Shown in pieces: positions 21,459-33,500 of a stretch of 54,954 bases of DNA. The position numbers were made by a program, and so were the translations under genes. Below the pieces are notes generated by a model that was not told where the DNA came from, did no database searches, and saw only the letters and a program-made list of their open reading frames with translations. The stretch's first letter is position 1; the number at the start of each line of letters is the position of its first letter. The DNA is from Scleroderma bovista (Eukaryota > Basidiomycota > Agaricomycetes > Boletales > Sclerodermataceae), in the NCBI GenBank assembly GCA_037178675.1, contig JAYMGJ010000714.1, forward strand, positions 1-54,954, in the 5' to 3' direction.

Positions 21459-22990
21459 ATGTCAAGCTATCGCCCATTAAAGAACAGGACGGTCTGGCGT
21501 CCCGTTCCCCCACGCCCCGTCAATGACGAATTTCTCCTGCAAGATCTTGACAGAGTCGTTGAGACACTTTCTACTGATGCAACGACTCATTCGTCCAGCA
21601 CTTTCCGGTTGCGCAACCTCAACCCAGTCGCATCGTACTCATGGATCGAGGGGACTCCACCTGTCATTGCGGTTCCAGGTGTGTCCGATTGTCAGAATGT
21701 CAATGATCTCACTTACATTACGAATGCTAGGCTATCCACGAATTTGGAAGAGCACTACTCCGTCAAGAGTTCCAGCTGACTCAGGAATTCAATACGTGGA
21801 TCGCAACGCATCCCATATGGGACATCGATCTCCGCTCATCCCCATATTCGCGGCTATCGACACGCTACATGACAACTTCCCGTACCAAGACCTTGACCTC
21901 ATTACAGACAGGAACAACTTGCGAAAGTTGTTGCGCTGCATCGATCAACAGCACGACAAAGCATTTCGAATTGACATTGACTTGCTGGGGAAGACTTGTC
22001 TCCTTACGCGCCGTGAGGACATCATGATGGAGACCATCAACGAATTCAGGGGATACGGTCATGAGTATGAGAAGGCGGCGACTAAATCGCGGCGTGGCTC
22101 TGAAGAGGAGATAGGCCACCACCGGATCGTAACCTACGTGAGTTACACCATCATGATTGGGTTGTAATGTGGCAGACGTGTAATGTCAGGATTTTGGGGG
22201 CCTGCGTGTACTCCTTCGGTGCACCATCGATGCCTGTACGGAGTCCGAAAGCGAAGACGATGATTTCCTCGCCTCTTTCTCCGCAATGAACATCGGCAGC
22301 AAGGCAGGGACACCTAAATCGCAGCCAGATTCAACTTGCACCAACCGTCTGGGGATGAAGGTGAAACTGACGTCCCCTCGTTCTGTCCTTCCACAATCGC
22401 ACGTGATCGAGATCAAGACCAGAGCGTCGCATAGAGAATTGGACTGGAAGGAAGTTTATCCTCAACTGTACCTCTCGCAAACTCCTTACCTCTACCTAGC
22501 AAAGCACGCGAAGGGCACATTTGGGGCTGTGGAGAAGGTTGATCTAAATGGTGAAGCAATGGTACCTCGTGCCAGGGAGGCTGAGGATGCCATGGGTAAA
22601 CTGGAAGTGTTGCTGGGGTCGATTTTGAAGGCAGTACGAAAGCAGGGTAAAGGAGTGCCCCTAAGCCTGGTATATCACAAAGGGAAGTTGCAACTCTATA
22701 AGCGGCATGAAGGGAGTGGCAAACGCATCGAGGCGGAGATTTCCAGAAAGTTCCTTCGTGGAGGCCCAGTCTAGACGTTAGCATCATGCGTAGGTTAGCC
22801 CCGAACAGTTCGGAGACTCCGCAAGTTGTAGTTAAGAGGTCCACGGGGATGGAGTTTGGTACAGATAGTTCAAAAGGCGATCTCGAGTTTTTCATTGCAT
22901 TTATGTCGTAGGTTGTGATCTGTAGGATGGTTTTGAGTGCCTAACTCACATGAAGTTTCAACATGTCGTGTACCTATAGCATGCAAGATG
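21210..22990 (+). repeat. Tandem duplication unit 2 (about 1.8 kb)
   Basis: Second copy, same orientation, carrying the second PD-(D/E)XK-like paralogue. The intron positions are identical to unit 1 and the 5' flank is recognisably the same (21296-21350). Coding sequences have diverged substantially, so the duplication is not recent. Confidence 0.65.
21459..22774 (+). CDS. PD-(D/E)XK nuclease-like protein, paralogue 2
   Basis: Exons 21459-21678, 21731-22137 and 22190-22774 give 403 residues. It aligns along its full length with paralogue 1: FLLQDLDRVVETLSTDATTH, VASYSWIEGTPPVIAVPG, ADSGIQYVDRNASHMGHRSP, LITDRNNLRKLLRCID, EFRGYGHEYEKAATKSRRGS. The putative active site is kept: VLLRCTIDAC (Asp223), then VIEIKTRA (Glu283-x-Lys285), and YPQLYLSQTPYLYLAK. 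Between Asp and E-x-K both paralogues have an acidic TESESED stretch and a variable loop. Retention of the same putative catalytic residues in both copies suggests both are active. The N-terminal half may be a separate recognition domain. No signal peptide or membrane segment is seen. Confidence 0.8.
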
Positions 22991-24245
22991 GATCAGTATC
23001 ATCCATACAGCTTTCCGTTGTCAAGATTCCAAGGTTTCCAATAAGCAAAAAAGCCCACGTCCCAATAGCATTGGATCATCTCTTATGCCTGGAGTGAATG
23101 AAGATTCACTGATTAAGGAAGCACACAAGCGGTAAACGATGGGGTAGCTTACAAGTATCTGGAAACCTTTTCTGGACCCTTTCCAGTGTCCGGCGAAACC
23201 CAAGACTTGGGTGGCAGGTGCTGTGTCTAAGTGTATTCCCTGTTGGATTATTACACGATGAAGGCCTTGTGCCCATTAGCCGAACTAGTCATGGCCAACC
23301 GGAACTTCAGATAAGAAAGTCCAGGAGCTGAGGCCAAAGCTTTGGTCTGTTTGAGAATTCGTGAATGTTCAAAAGCGTGTCATCGACCCATCCTCGCATT
23401 CTCTCTTGCCGTGACTGATACTCGTACACAGATTGATCACCCGCCCGGACGAATAACTTACCCTGTAGGCATGGTACTGCAAAAAAACTCTAGAAAGACA
23501 AGGGCAACTGATGCAAACGAAAGACGGACATCGGAGTGGTGTCTTCGTGAGAAAGTTGCACCGTTGTCTCCAAGTCGCATTTTTATATTTCTTCATTGTG
23601 GCCCAGCAAATAGTACGCTCGTCTGACAAGAATGATCAGAAATCCACCACTGGACGGCTCGATCTTTCGAAAGCGCCGGCATTCATCACCAACGTCATCC
23701 AATTACTGCGATGGGATGCTCACCCGGACTCTCCCCTTGGCAGATCCAATAGAAGATAGTCGTTCCTTCTAGACGACGCTCAATATTGTCGCATAACGTT
23801 GCCTGGAGGCCTTCCACGTGATAAGTATATCTGGCTCGCTCCAGCAACACATCTTTTTCCAAAGCTGGAGTCAAAGCCAACAGTCCGAGCCATCGAAGAG
23901 CAAGGAATGGGACAGGAGGGGGTCTCCAGGAATCCAAGTAGAGCAAGACCAGAAGAGCGAACTCGATATTACATGGACAACCGTCGAACCTTGATATTAC
24001 AGTTTGATTGGCGACTAGTTCACCTCGAGATCATCGGGATAATCCTCTAGCAACAGCAAACGATGCAGCATCAAACACGAAAGTCGACATTTTATGGGAT
24101 CGGTCAAGAAAGAGATCCGCCACAGAGGAAGTTCTTGTCTTGGTGGCAATGACATCATCACCCTCCTGTTCCGAAAAGGTACGACCCGTCTTCACTTAAG
24201 GAAAAGCAGAGAGACGACCACCTTCAATCAGTTTCCCCTATAAAG
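22775..24245. other. Intergenic, no recognised gene
   Basis: Begins with the diverged 3' flank of duplication unit 2. Frames at 23342-23626, 23511-23759 and 23799-24050 (plus) and 23369-23629 and 23695-23946 (minus) have no motifs. The last 100 bp before 24246 is the promoter of the following gene, with a TATAAAG at 24239-24245 directly before its ATG. Confidence 0.4.
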
Positions 24246-25072
24246 ATGGAAAATCCAGAACACGACCTCTATCGAGTTTTACCGCTGCTGTTGTCCTCTA
24301 AAGACCCTGCTGTCCTTCGCAAAGCTGTCGAGCGGTTCTTTACTCCAGACGTGTCCTTCCGCCACCCCCTAAGCGTCGTGAAGCCGGGTCCAAACTCCCG
24401 ACAGACATTGTTAGGCATATACGAGTGGTATCGTATCGTTAGCCCTGGAACAGTGGCAATCATTGACGAACTTGGTGAGTTTGCACGACCTGACACACCT
24501 ATCACATAGTAGCTATTAGAGTGCTGATGGGCCCTTTATCAACGCATCCTTCGCATTGCCCGCTGGTAGTCTACGACCGGGGAAAGAACGTCGTGTATTT
24601 GGATGTCTCACAGACGTTTCACCTTCGCTTCATCCCGGTGCCCGTAAGATCCTCCCGGTGAGTTGCGTCATTTGTCGCAGTAGCAGGCAACATGTGCTAG
24701 CCCTGATGCCCTGACTACCAGGGTACTCATTCGTCTCAGACTTGTGGAACGCGACAATCACTTCTACATCAAGGAACAAGAAGATTTCTTCCACCCTGAC
24801 GTATGTATATGCCAGTCACACAATATACCTATATTGAATTTAACGGTCCCCTACAGGATCTGATGGATTCCCTCTTCCCCCCTTTGTCGCCATTTGTCGC
24901 GTTCTTTCTACAACTCCTCGCTATTGCAACATTGCTTGGTTCCAAGATCTTTTTCAGACTCAATGTAATCTGGCTCGCACTCTTCAGGATCAGCGACGTG
25001 GGGGGCACCCCAGGGCGACCAGGGGACAACCAAGGTAATGAGGCACGCAGGAACACACAGTATGGTCAATAG
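24246..25072 (+). CDS. SigF-like NTF2-like domain protein with C-terminal membrane helix
   Basis: Exons 24246-24474, 24570-24657, 24722-24800 and 24857-25072 (612 nt) give 203 residues. Marks of the fungal SigF-type NTF2-like family are RKAVERFFTPDVSFRHPLS near the N-terminus, LLGIYEWYRIVSPGTVAIID, then VVYLDVSQTFHLRFIPVPVR and VLIRLRLVERDNHFYIKEQE. These correspond to the cone-shaped NTF2 fold. A hydrophobic segment at about 138-160 (FVAFFLQLLAIATLLGSKIFF) would anchor the domain in a membrane, with a short hydrophilic tail after it. Known members are uncharacterised, and some are annotated near sterol or lipid genes. The first intron (95 nt) is longer than average and contains stops in all frames. 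The initiator ATG has A at -3. Confidence 0.83.
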
Positions 25073-28000
25073 AGTACATAGGACAGAGGGGCCAGTTTAC
25101 AAAATCTGATGTATCTGTAATTTCTCAAGGATCTGGAGTTTCTTGCACACACATCGAGTGTGGTGTGTGGACACGGCTTGCAGTAATATTGCAGACGGCT
25201 ACTGGCTCCCTTGCATGAGACAGGTGATCAGCTACCGCGAATCTCCGCGCAGACGCGCGCGATGAGACCTGGGGGCCAGTCATAGTGGATATTATGGGAC
25301 CGGTGCGCATTGTAGGTAAAGGTATAAATTATGATAGGTGTGGGGGACACAGCTAGGATGAGAGGAGAGACATTGAAACAGGGGAAGTTTTGGCCTAAAT
25401 GAACAGGGAATCGGCAGAACACTGCCCGAATTCGTAAGACCAGCGACAACTGCGCACTAGTTGATATTCTGCTTAGCCTGTACCAAAACAGCAAAGGCTC
25501 TTGAAAGATAGATCTGTACCCTTATCATCTCCCAGTTTCTACAGGGACGTACATCGGAGTGTATATCGCTACCGTCAACCCGTTGTCCTAATCGTTTTCC
25601 AGACTCCCCAACCAGGGTCCGTGAATATAGAGCCGAGAGACATAAATGAGATTGTACTTGCAGATATAAATTCACCTGGAAAAACTTACTGCATTCAATG
25701 ATAAGGCCATGGCGGCATGAACAGTGAGGTCAATGTAAAGAGGGAACGAGAAAGCGTTTTCATGTTCCAATTTCCATATAAGCCAGGGGTGGCCTCAGAA
25801 AGAATTTGACGAAGAAGGCTAGCACTGGCTGCTGGAGTGACAGGAAGGTCCTATCAGTCAAACAACTTGTCTGATAGGTATTGGAGGTAGACACAGTCGG
25901 AAGCGCATGAGTCTCTGTCAGATAAGACAGGATAAGATACGCCACAGTCTGCAAAAGTGCATAGCGTAGATTGAAAAAAGAACCCTCTCCAGAATCCACA
26001 GGGAGTGCAGCAGTTGATATTCCAAATGACAAAGAGGAAGATAACAGAAAGGGATGCAGACGATATAAATTCGAGGCAATGGAACACTGCAGGCAACCAA
26101 TATTGGAGGGTGAGGATAGAAGGGTGACTGGAAGCATTGCGCCACTTCCTTTGCCTGTCAACTGCCAGAGAAGGAAGCAGCCACTAGCCTCTGTGCCTTC
26201 ATCTGCACCTGATCAGTTTCAAGTTTACCAACACAAAAATAGGATGGTCGGGACAGACGAAATCTGTAACAACATCTGAAGGATGTCACCAATATATCAC
26301 GAAGCCAAGCCTAACTTGGAATGTCATATGTACATACCTACATGAGGCATTGGCGCAAAGAAATCTCAATGGGGTTTTCTCCAAGTCACTTCTAATAAGT
26401 CCAATCATATGCATCCATGAGAAGCCCCGAGGGCCAATGCATTAATCAACAAAAATGGTGGAATTTCTTAAGGAATTACGTTCAGAGATACTGAGCAACT
26501 GGAGGGCGCAAGGGGATCCTTCGATGGCGATAAGGGATATGAAACGACGAAAGCTCCATTCCAAGCCGTCACCAAGTTATACAGTATAAACACAAGACTG
26601 ACAATGCGAGGTGGCATTACGAACCGTAGCATACGATCACCATTTCCTTGAAGCAATTTGGTGATCATGATGATGGAAGAATTCCAGGTCAACGACGTCG
26701 GACGTTGCGACGACGCGCTCAAAGTTCGAGGGAAGTAGCAGTCACGTGAATGAGGTACGCGTATGTAAAACGCGTGTACTACACACTCAGACTGAACCTT
26801 CACAATGTCTGGGTCCTGGGATGCCCTTTTCAGACCTACCTGAACGAGATACCCAGCTATACAATTTTGCCTCGAATGGCCCGTTGGTATGGTCTATTAG
26901 CAGACAGACAGGGTTAGTTTGTCTATCGGCCATTGGCGCTGTCCTTTCATCTGCACCGCATAGCCAAGATGAACCTACTACTAGGTAGATCTCCACCGTA
27001 TACAGCCCACCAAATCCAGCCATATTCGTGAGGATAAGTCTATCTCTTTCCCGTGGATATCGTGGATTCTCTCGGTTGTTGGTTTCAACCCTTACTCAGG
27101 CATCAGACACGAGGACATGTCCCAATTATTGGTCACGCGACGCACCGAAAACCAATTCAGGGGCACATTCGCGTGTATAGTTCTTTCCCGCGGACACCCT
27201 TGCGCTGGGGAGTTGTCAGCTCTCCTCGAGAGCCGAATTGCCCTCGGGGTCGAGGAGACTACAGCCGACGGTTATCGACATGCACGTGGATGTATCACCG
27301 GGACCTGCTTGCACAGTGCTGAAACTCCCAACCCTAGGGTTGCACAAATCACCTTGCGCGTTTGCAAACGTGGTGCGTGGTCAGCAGTCCTTGGTGCCAC
27401 CTGTACAGCCAAGCACCTGGTGACTCGCCACGATTTCGCTCAGACTTGTGAACGTGGCTTGTGATCTCATCATCTCTGACCGAATACTCATTGTATTATC
27501 GACAACGTAACCCTAGCATGTATTCTCGAGACGTAAAGTTACTCATGCTTCACTCACCCTCGAACGTTCATCAGGTCGATAGGTCGCACCCGATAGGTTG
27601 CATCCTTTTTTTTCGTCCGCAAACCCCGGCCTTATCACATACCCGCGATCCGGCCGAAGCATGGCGCTTGCTCGTCTAGGCATACAACGATTCCCTTCGA
27701 CCATTACACTGGTCGGCGATTCAATCTCTCCGGAACGAATGACAAATCTTGTAAGAAATGGAAATCATTACTGGCCATCTCCTTATATCAATAACGCGAA
27801 GGTTGATGCTCGATTTTTTTCCGTAAATTATAAGTGGATGATCAACATGTATGTCGTACTGAGATTATTCCAACCTTAAGTAACGTTGCCATCTCTTGGC
27901 GTACTATTGGAAGGCCCTTGAATTCTAACCAATTTTCCGCGGTGGTCAGCCACTGACGTGGCAATGCTTCATCTATTGCTCTGCCCTGTAGCTCCGCTTT

Positions 28001-29873
28001 CCCCCACAAGAATAGAATTCCCCAGCGGTGGTATTCTCTACATTACTCTTATGGATGAAGAAGTCCCGCGGTACTTGGCACCAGTTTGAAAAACCGCCGA
28101 CGGATCAACAGTTACTTACGCCCATACCGCATTGCAATCGTTGTTTCCTTTGGCATAGAGCAGTTCTGGTTGATGGTGAAGCTTGTCAACACAATAAGGC
28201 ATGAGAACGTGTTGACAATGCTTCGTCGGGTGTAATGATCTTCACTGGGCCAGAGCGACCCATCTTGTGACAGTGCACGGAGTCTGATCACACCAATGAT
28301 CGAGGGGGCACATAACATATATATTATTACATGGCGGAACTTTATTAGCCCACCAGTGTAATACTCCGGAAACTGAACTTTGACCGCAGGGTGCATGGTA
28401 ACGGTCGATCGGTCCGCCATGGATGATGGATGGGACGGCAGTTCAGCTTGATCATGCATGGACATCAACGCATGATACATGATGTCCTGCAGCCGACCAT
28501 AGGGACTCCGTGAGATACTTGTTATATAGAGTGTGATGCGGCTCAATATCGAATATAGACAGTTCGGGATGCGCCGTGAAGGGACAAAAACGAGGTGCGA
28601 TGTGATGAAACGAGGCCTACTGGAAGCAAGGAATAATCTCCCTGCAGAATTCCAGTTGGACTTGCAAGTTGCACGAGTCCACAACCTACTGACATAAGAT
28701 CTACTCATTTCTTTCATGGAAGCACACATACATGTCAGGGGTTCCGGCGATCCCTTCGGGGTAAGCATATATTATCGGCACGTGCGCGACGTCGTGCCGA
28801 CTTCCAGGATCAAGCTTTCAAGATGGATGCCAGGCTGGCAGAACAAAGGATCGAACACGCGTCTGCTTCTAGACCAGCTCGATCGATGGGCCGTTATGAT
28901 GGCGAATGCCGGCCCATATATACTATTCTATAATAGGACCTACTTGGTCCTCGTCCGGTCGATTTCCTAGTCGGCCGATCTCGACAACTTCGCTGGATTG
29001 TAATATTGGTGTGAAGCCCATATGGCTGCCATGTCCTGTTGGTGCAGGTGGGTGCGTACGATGTGGGGGTTGCATTAAATACGACCTCGTGCAATTACTA
29101 TCTTGCTAAGTACCATGGCAGAAACACATACAGTGGGGAGGACGCACACACAAGTTCAGTGTTGGGGTCGGTTGATCAGTATAAGCTTCAATATCAATGG
29201 GCCCACATTGTGGATCACAAAAGTGATCTGCAGTGTCCGAGATTTGCTGGTAATAAACTCACTGACGACCAAACACCCGTGGGCTTCAGAACAGACTCGA
29301 GAAATCCCGAAAATGATCCAGATATCCCATTACATAATCAAGAAACGACCCTTGACCGAAACATTGCGAAAGAACATGTATGTGTCCGTAGCTAGGGATC
29401 AGCGATCATGATTGACAGCCAACAAGCCTATCGGACCACCTCGGGCCGCCTGTGCCCGCTACGCCGAGGCGAGGACTTCATGCCGAAAACCGCCAGAGCT
29501 ACGTCGCTGCAGGTAGGTATCTAGGAAACACCAAATAGCTGCCATCTAGGTTACGATTACACATATGGGGCAAAAAAAAGCGACTACTAATCAGCGGGAA
29601 AGCGAGGGATATTAGACCAACGGGATTAACCAGAGCCGAGCCGAGTCGAGCCGAGTCGAAGTGAAAATGACCCAAGACCAGTTAGACATAGAGGCGAGAA
29701 AGCGAAGGAGAGATGCCATGGTATGAGTAGTGTAGGATGCAAGTAATTGGATGTTGTCTATATGTTGTGATGCCGTAAGAATGTGTCGGAAATGCAGGAA
29801 ATGCGGGGGATATGAGGAGGGCGGATGGCGAGGTTGTGGAATGCGCTGGTAGCAGAAGAATACGGTGCCACGT
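25073..29873. other. 4.8-kb gene-poor region
   Basis: I find no gene I can defend. Frames of up to 218 codons (minus, 28112-28768) lack motifs and have erratic composition. One candidate is a short ORF with a good start context at 26805 (MSGSWDALFQTYLNEIP, with a GTTAGT donor after 26913). It is preceded by two ACGCGT boxes at 26757-26762 and 26770-26775, but its downstream exons are unclear. Minus-strand hydrophobic frames at 25228-25494 and 25760-26161 could be remnants of a membrane protein. The region looks like decayed sequence. Confidence 0.45.
29634..29660. repeat. Short GAGCC/GAGTC tandem repeat
   Basis: About five imperfect copies of the pentamer GAGCC/GAGTC in a row, a minor microsatellite in the 3' flank of the minus-strand gene that follows. 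Confidence 0.6.
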
Positions 29874-30578
29874 TTAAGTTGGTGAACCGAGGTTTAGAAT
29901 AATCCCCAGCACAAAGAAGGGGTGACAGCGTGACGAGGAACCAAATGTAGAAAAGAACGCGAAAGCACCGGCAAAGAGGAAAGCAGAGAGAATCTACAGT
30001 GTAGCCTGATCAGGCGTGGAATTTTGGTTTTTGCTAGCAAGGACACGGGAAGTGTGAGAAACGAGGACCAGCTTGGAAGAGGCGATACGTACCGACTTGC
30101 GCATCATCAGCGGGGTCGAAGAATTGGGTAAATTTGGATTGTATTGAGGCTGTACGAACAAAGATCCACGTACACCGGAAGTGCACGGGGCGGAACGTTC
30201 AACCGCGGGCCATCAAACTGAAGCAAGATGCGTACGTACCGGGTTCATGTAAGCAGGGAAGGCTGGTGGGGGTGGGGCGTGCGGTTGTGATGCAGCGGTC
30301 TTTGACAGGACCTTTTTGAGCTGGGGACGTGCATACCATTCCGGAAAGGGAGGAAGACGCGGGGTTGGCATCAGCAAGCCGTACCAGGGTCGTAGCCGGG
30401 AAAGTGTTACCTTGGCTTCACTTTCTGCCGCACGCTGGGCGTACATGTTGGGATGTAGCGAGACGCAGTCCATACTTGTCGCTTGGGGCAACGAGGAGAG
30501 CGAACATGCCAGACTGGGGAGAGAGGTGAGCTTCTCGGCGCGGAGACCCTGGGCGTTCGGGGGCGGAACAGTGGTCAT
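29874..30578 (-). CDS. Tentative 141-residue protein with C-terminal hydrophobic segment
   Basis: Model: exons 30578-30411, 30320-30240, 30149-30093 and 29993-29874, all phase 0, joined by GT-AG introns of 90, 90 and 99 nt. The product starts MTTVPPPNAQGLRAEKLTSL and has MYAQRAAESEAKLKKVLSK, then a proline-rich linker (HAPPPPAFPAYMNP, PQYNPNLPNSSTPLMM). It ends with a hydrophobic stretch, ILSAFLFAGAFAFFSTFG, that could be a tail anchor. I do not recognise a family. Supporting points are the C/T-rich leader upstream of the ATG and frame continuity over four exons. Against it, the introns are longer than in neighbouring genes, and an unspliced reading through the first intron is also open. The exon structure may be partly wrong. 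Confidence 0.35.
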
Positions 30579-33500
30579 GGCAGAGCGGAAAGACAAAGGG
30601 TCTCGGAGGTCTCGAAGAAGAAAGGAAGAAAGAGAAAAGAGACCTGGAGTGATATAAAGGGAGAGAGAAAGCGAGCAGAGGTGCACAGGCACGACGGGGA
30701 GGTGGTAAGGAAAGAAAGGACAGGCACGAACGCGATCGTACTTATAACGGTTAGCAGGGCTGGGATGATTTGTTTCCCGCGCGAGGCAAGCTTGCAGGGA
30801 TGACACGCAGATCTGGCTGCAGATTGCGCGATGGCTTTTCCAAGGCCAGTGCGAGCATTCTCGCTGGGATGCGCGGCGTTGGAAGTGGAATGGGAGATCT
30901 GAATCTACAGCGAGCGCATTTCGGTCACAATGCAGGTCTTTTCTCTTTCCTAGCACAGATATCGCCGTGCTCATGCTGGCAGATAAGCCCAGTAACTCTC
31001 AGCTGCTGCCATTTTCGCTGTCCGCTTCCACGCTGCCTGCAGGCAGCTCGTCTTATTGTACAGCATCGTCGACGTTCTCCGTCTAATTTTTTGGGGTCTC
31101 TTCTTTGACAGGAATCTCAGTCCATGGAAAAGATGCACCGACAGTAGCTTTTCTACCATTCCTCTTCCAGTACTCGCTTTGTTTGACTCACGGCGTCCTG
31201 GCACCCGATCATATCTGACCGTCCTACTAGTCTCCTTCCTCTCGCCAGCACCTAATCTTATCTCGAGCTATGACTCGATCACTCCACCAGACTATATCTA
31301 TCTCGCGCATGATCGGCATTTCCGCTTCTCAGAAATGCCCCCTGCATGTTGCTCGACTTCACCGTGGAGTCAGCTACGGCGCCACCGCGCAAACTGCAAA
31401 GGTCAAAGACAAGGCCTTCCTTGGTTGCTTAAAACAGTACGCCCGCGCCACTCGATTAAAATCCATTGATGGTCATCAATTGTTGCCACCGACTTCATAA
31501 CCCTGGCCAGCGCTCGGATAGCGCCGAGGACGAGAGACCCAGCAACATGGAATTGGAACCTGCATACTTACAGCAACTTAGTAGGCCGTGTCACCTGACC
31601 CGCCACGTTGTGCACCATTCACAGCGCAGGGGCGTCGTCCTCCACATGGTGGATTTGTACGCCAACTAGATAGTTGACGCGGTAAGTGGCTTTGGACCAG
31701 TATCAACCAATTCCCCGATCACGGATTATACAAGCTTGCACTAGTGTGCAGACTTGGTTTTCCATCGCTGACGGAACAAGAGCGCTGTGGCGTTGTCTCG
31801 GATGCAAATTTTCAGCACACATACCCCTGCTTCAGAATAGTATGTATGAATTCATAAGCGACCTACCCGTTTCTGCGCCCTGCTTGTGAACCTATCCCAC
31901 GTTCGTCGTCGTCCCTACCAGCACTGGAACTCAAAGTGCCTTGGCTGTCGGAGAGCTCATGTCCCTTTCTACAGTTATATTGGTTTCTACCAATAACATT
32001 ACGAAACTCCGCGTTGCGAGGGCGACGAACATAAGTAGGTCCATGTGATGTCCATTCGTTGCCTCGTCTTGGAGACATATGGCATAAGTAATGAGGCTGA
32101 TTTGCTTGGTTAAGTTCTAAAACTCTCCTGAACCATGCCTCACTGCCCTCGCTATAATTATTCCTGACCTGACGAGTGTAAAGGTTGCTATGCGCAGTGC
32201 ATGCATCATTCTTCTACTAACCCCGTTCAAAGTTCGACAGCACAGGGGAGGCTGCTTGCGAGCGGACAAATAGGATACGAGCGTCTTTTCCCCGCAGGTC
32301 TCTCTTATTGCCTGTATTTCCGTGCTGCGGGTGAGTGCAGGTTCCAATGTTCTGATCTATCATACTGTGTGCACAGTCCATTGCATTCATCGGCAGGTAT
32401 TTCATCATTTCATGACACGTAGAACGGGTATATACGGTCCAAACGAATCGGAAACAAAAGTAACCATAATTGAGTTCATCCTCGTTCCCAGCCTGTGGCC
32501 ACTGACAAGCTGTAGATCCATGTACACGGTCTGCTTTTCGGCCGTAAACGTTCTCCACGGTACTCATCTCTGCCACGCTCCGCCACTGTAACTGTCATAT
32601 ATGGACTCCAGCCCTGAGCGGGCGCCTAAGCGTGGGTCAGATGTGTTGGTGAAGGTTCATTGTAAGCGCTGACTGCGAACCTACTCTTTCGTTCTAGAGT
32701 TCTCTCTTTGGTTACTAGATCTTCCTGGAACTTAGCGACGCTTCCTTGGCTGGCAACGTGGCCACGGAATGAACCTGGAGCTCCACGGTCTGTCCCGACT
32801 GTGTCTACATATTCAGACTAGCTCTACAGGTCTACCCTGCATGCCCGAAATTGGGGTCGTGTGTGCGCCCTGGCCACTTATCTGACAAACAGTTCAAAGC
32901 CACCATGCAAGAAAATACAGGTATGAACCTATATCTTGGCTCAAGCTGCGGCGCACGTCATGGAAAGTTCACCTGGAGTGATAGAAGGGCTTTAAAGAAA
33001 CCCAATGTACGCGGTGCATCATGTTTCCATCTTCAACTTCGAGAGAGTGTCAGCGTCTGGGTCTTCTGTGCGTACACGTGCGCACACAACCTGCAACGAA
33101 TGCACAGTTTACGAGATGCGGAAGCAGAGAATGCTTTCAGCGGTCTGAATGTACGTACCACATTGCACGCGTTGTATACATTCTACACCATATTGTATAT
33201 ATGGATACTGGTATCGGTGGGAAGTAGTACAGCATTTGGACTTGGGCTTCGTACAAGTACCGGGCACCAACCGGATCACTACGTATTTCCGGACTCCACC
33301 ATCATGCGCTGGTGCAGGGTTCCCTCATTGTGCATATCTCCAGAGTGCACCAATTGAGTTCTGTAATCAGTCATCAACTTTGTAAGGCAAATCTTGCCTT
33401 CGGTGACAGTGACTGACCATGCGTTCTCCTCGTGTAGCATCACGTATTTGTTGGTGCCTGCAAGATAGGCTCCCAGTGAGTTTCAAAATTTCTTTCACGT

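Noticed and set aside
27117..27464. Frame containing ELSALLESRIALGVEETTADG, which recalls the start of mitochondrial ATP synthase alpha
   Set aside because: Only about ten residues resemble it and the following glycine-rich signature is absent; not enough for a pseudogene call.
28112..28768. 218-codon minus-strand frame
   Set aside because: No domain, no membrane pattern or signal peptide, and the start is not in a convincing context.
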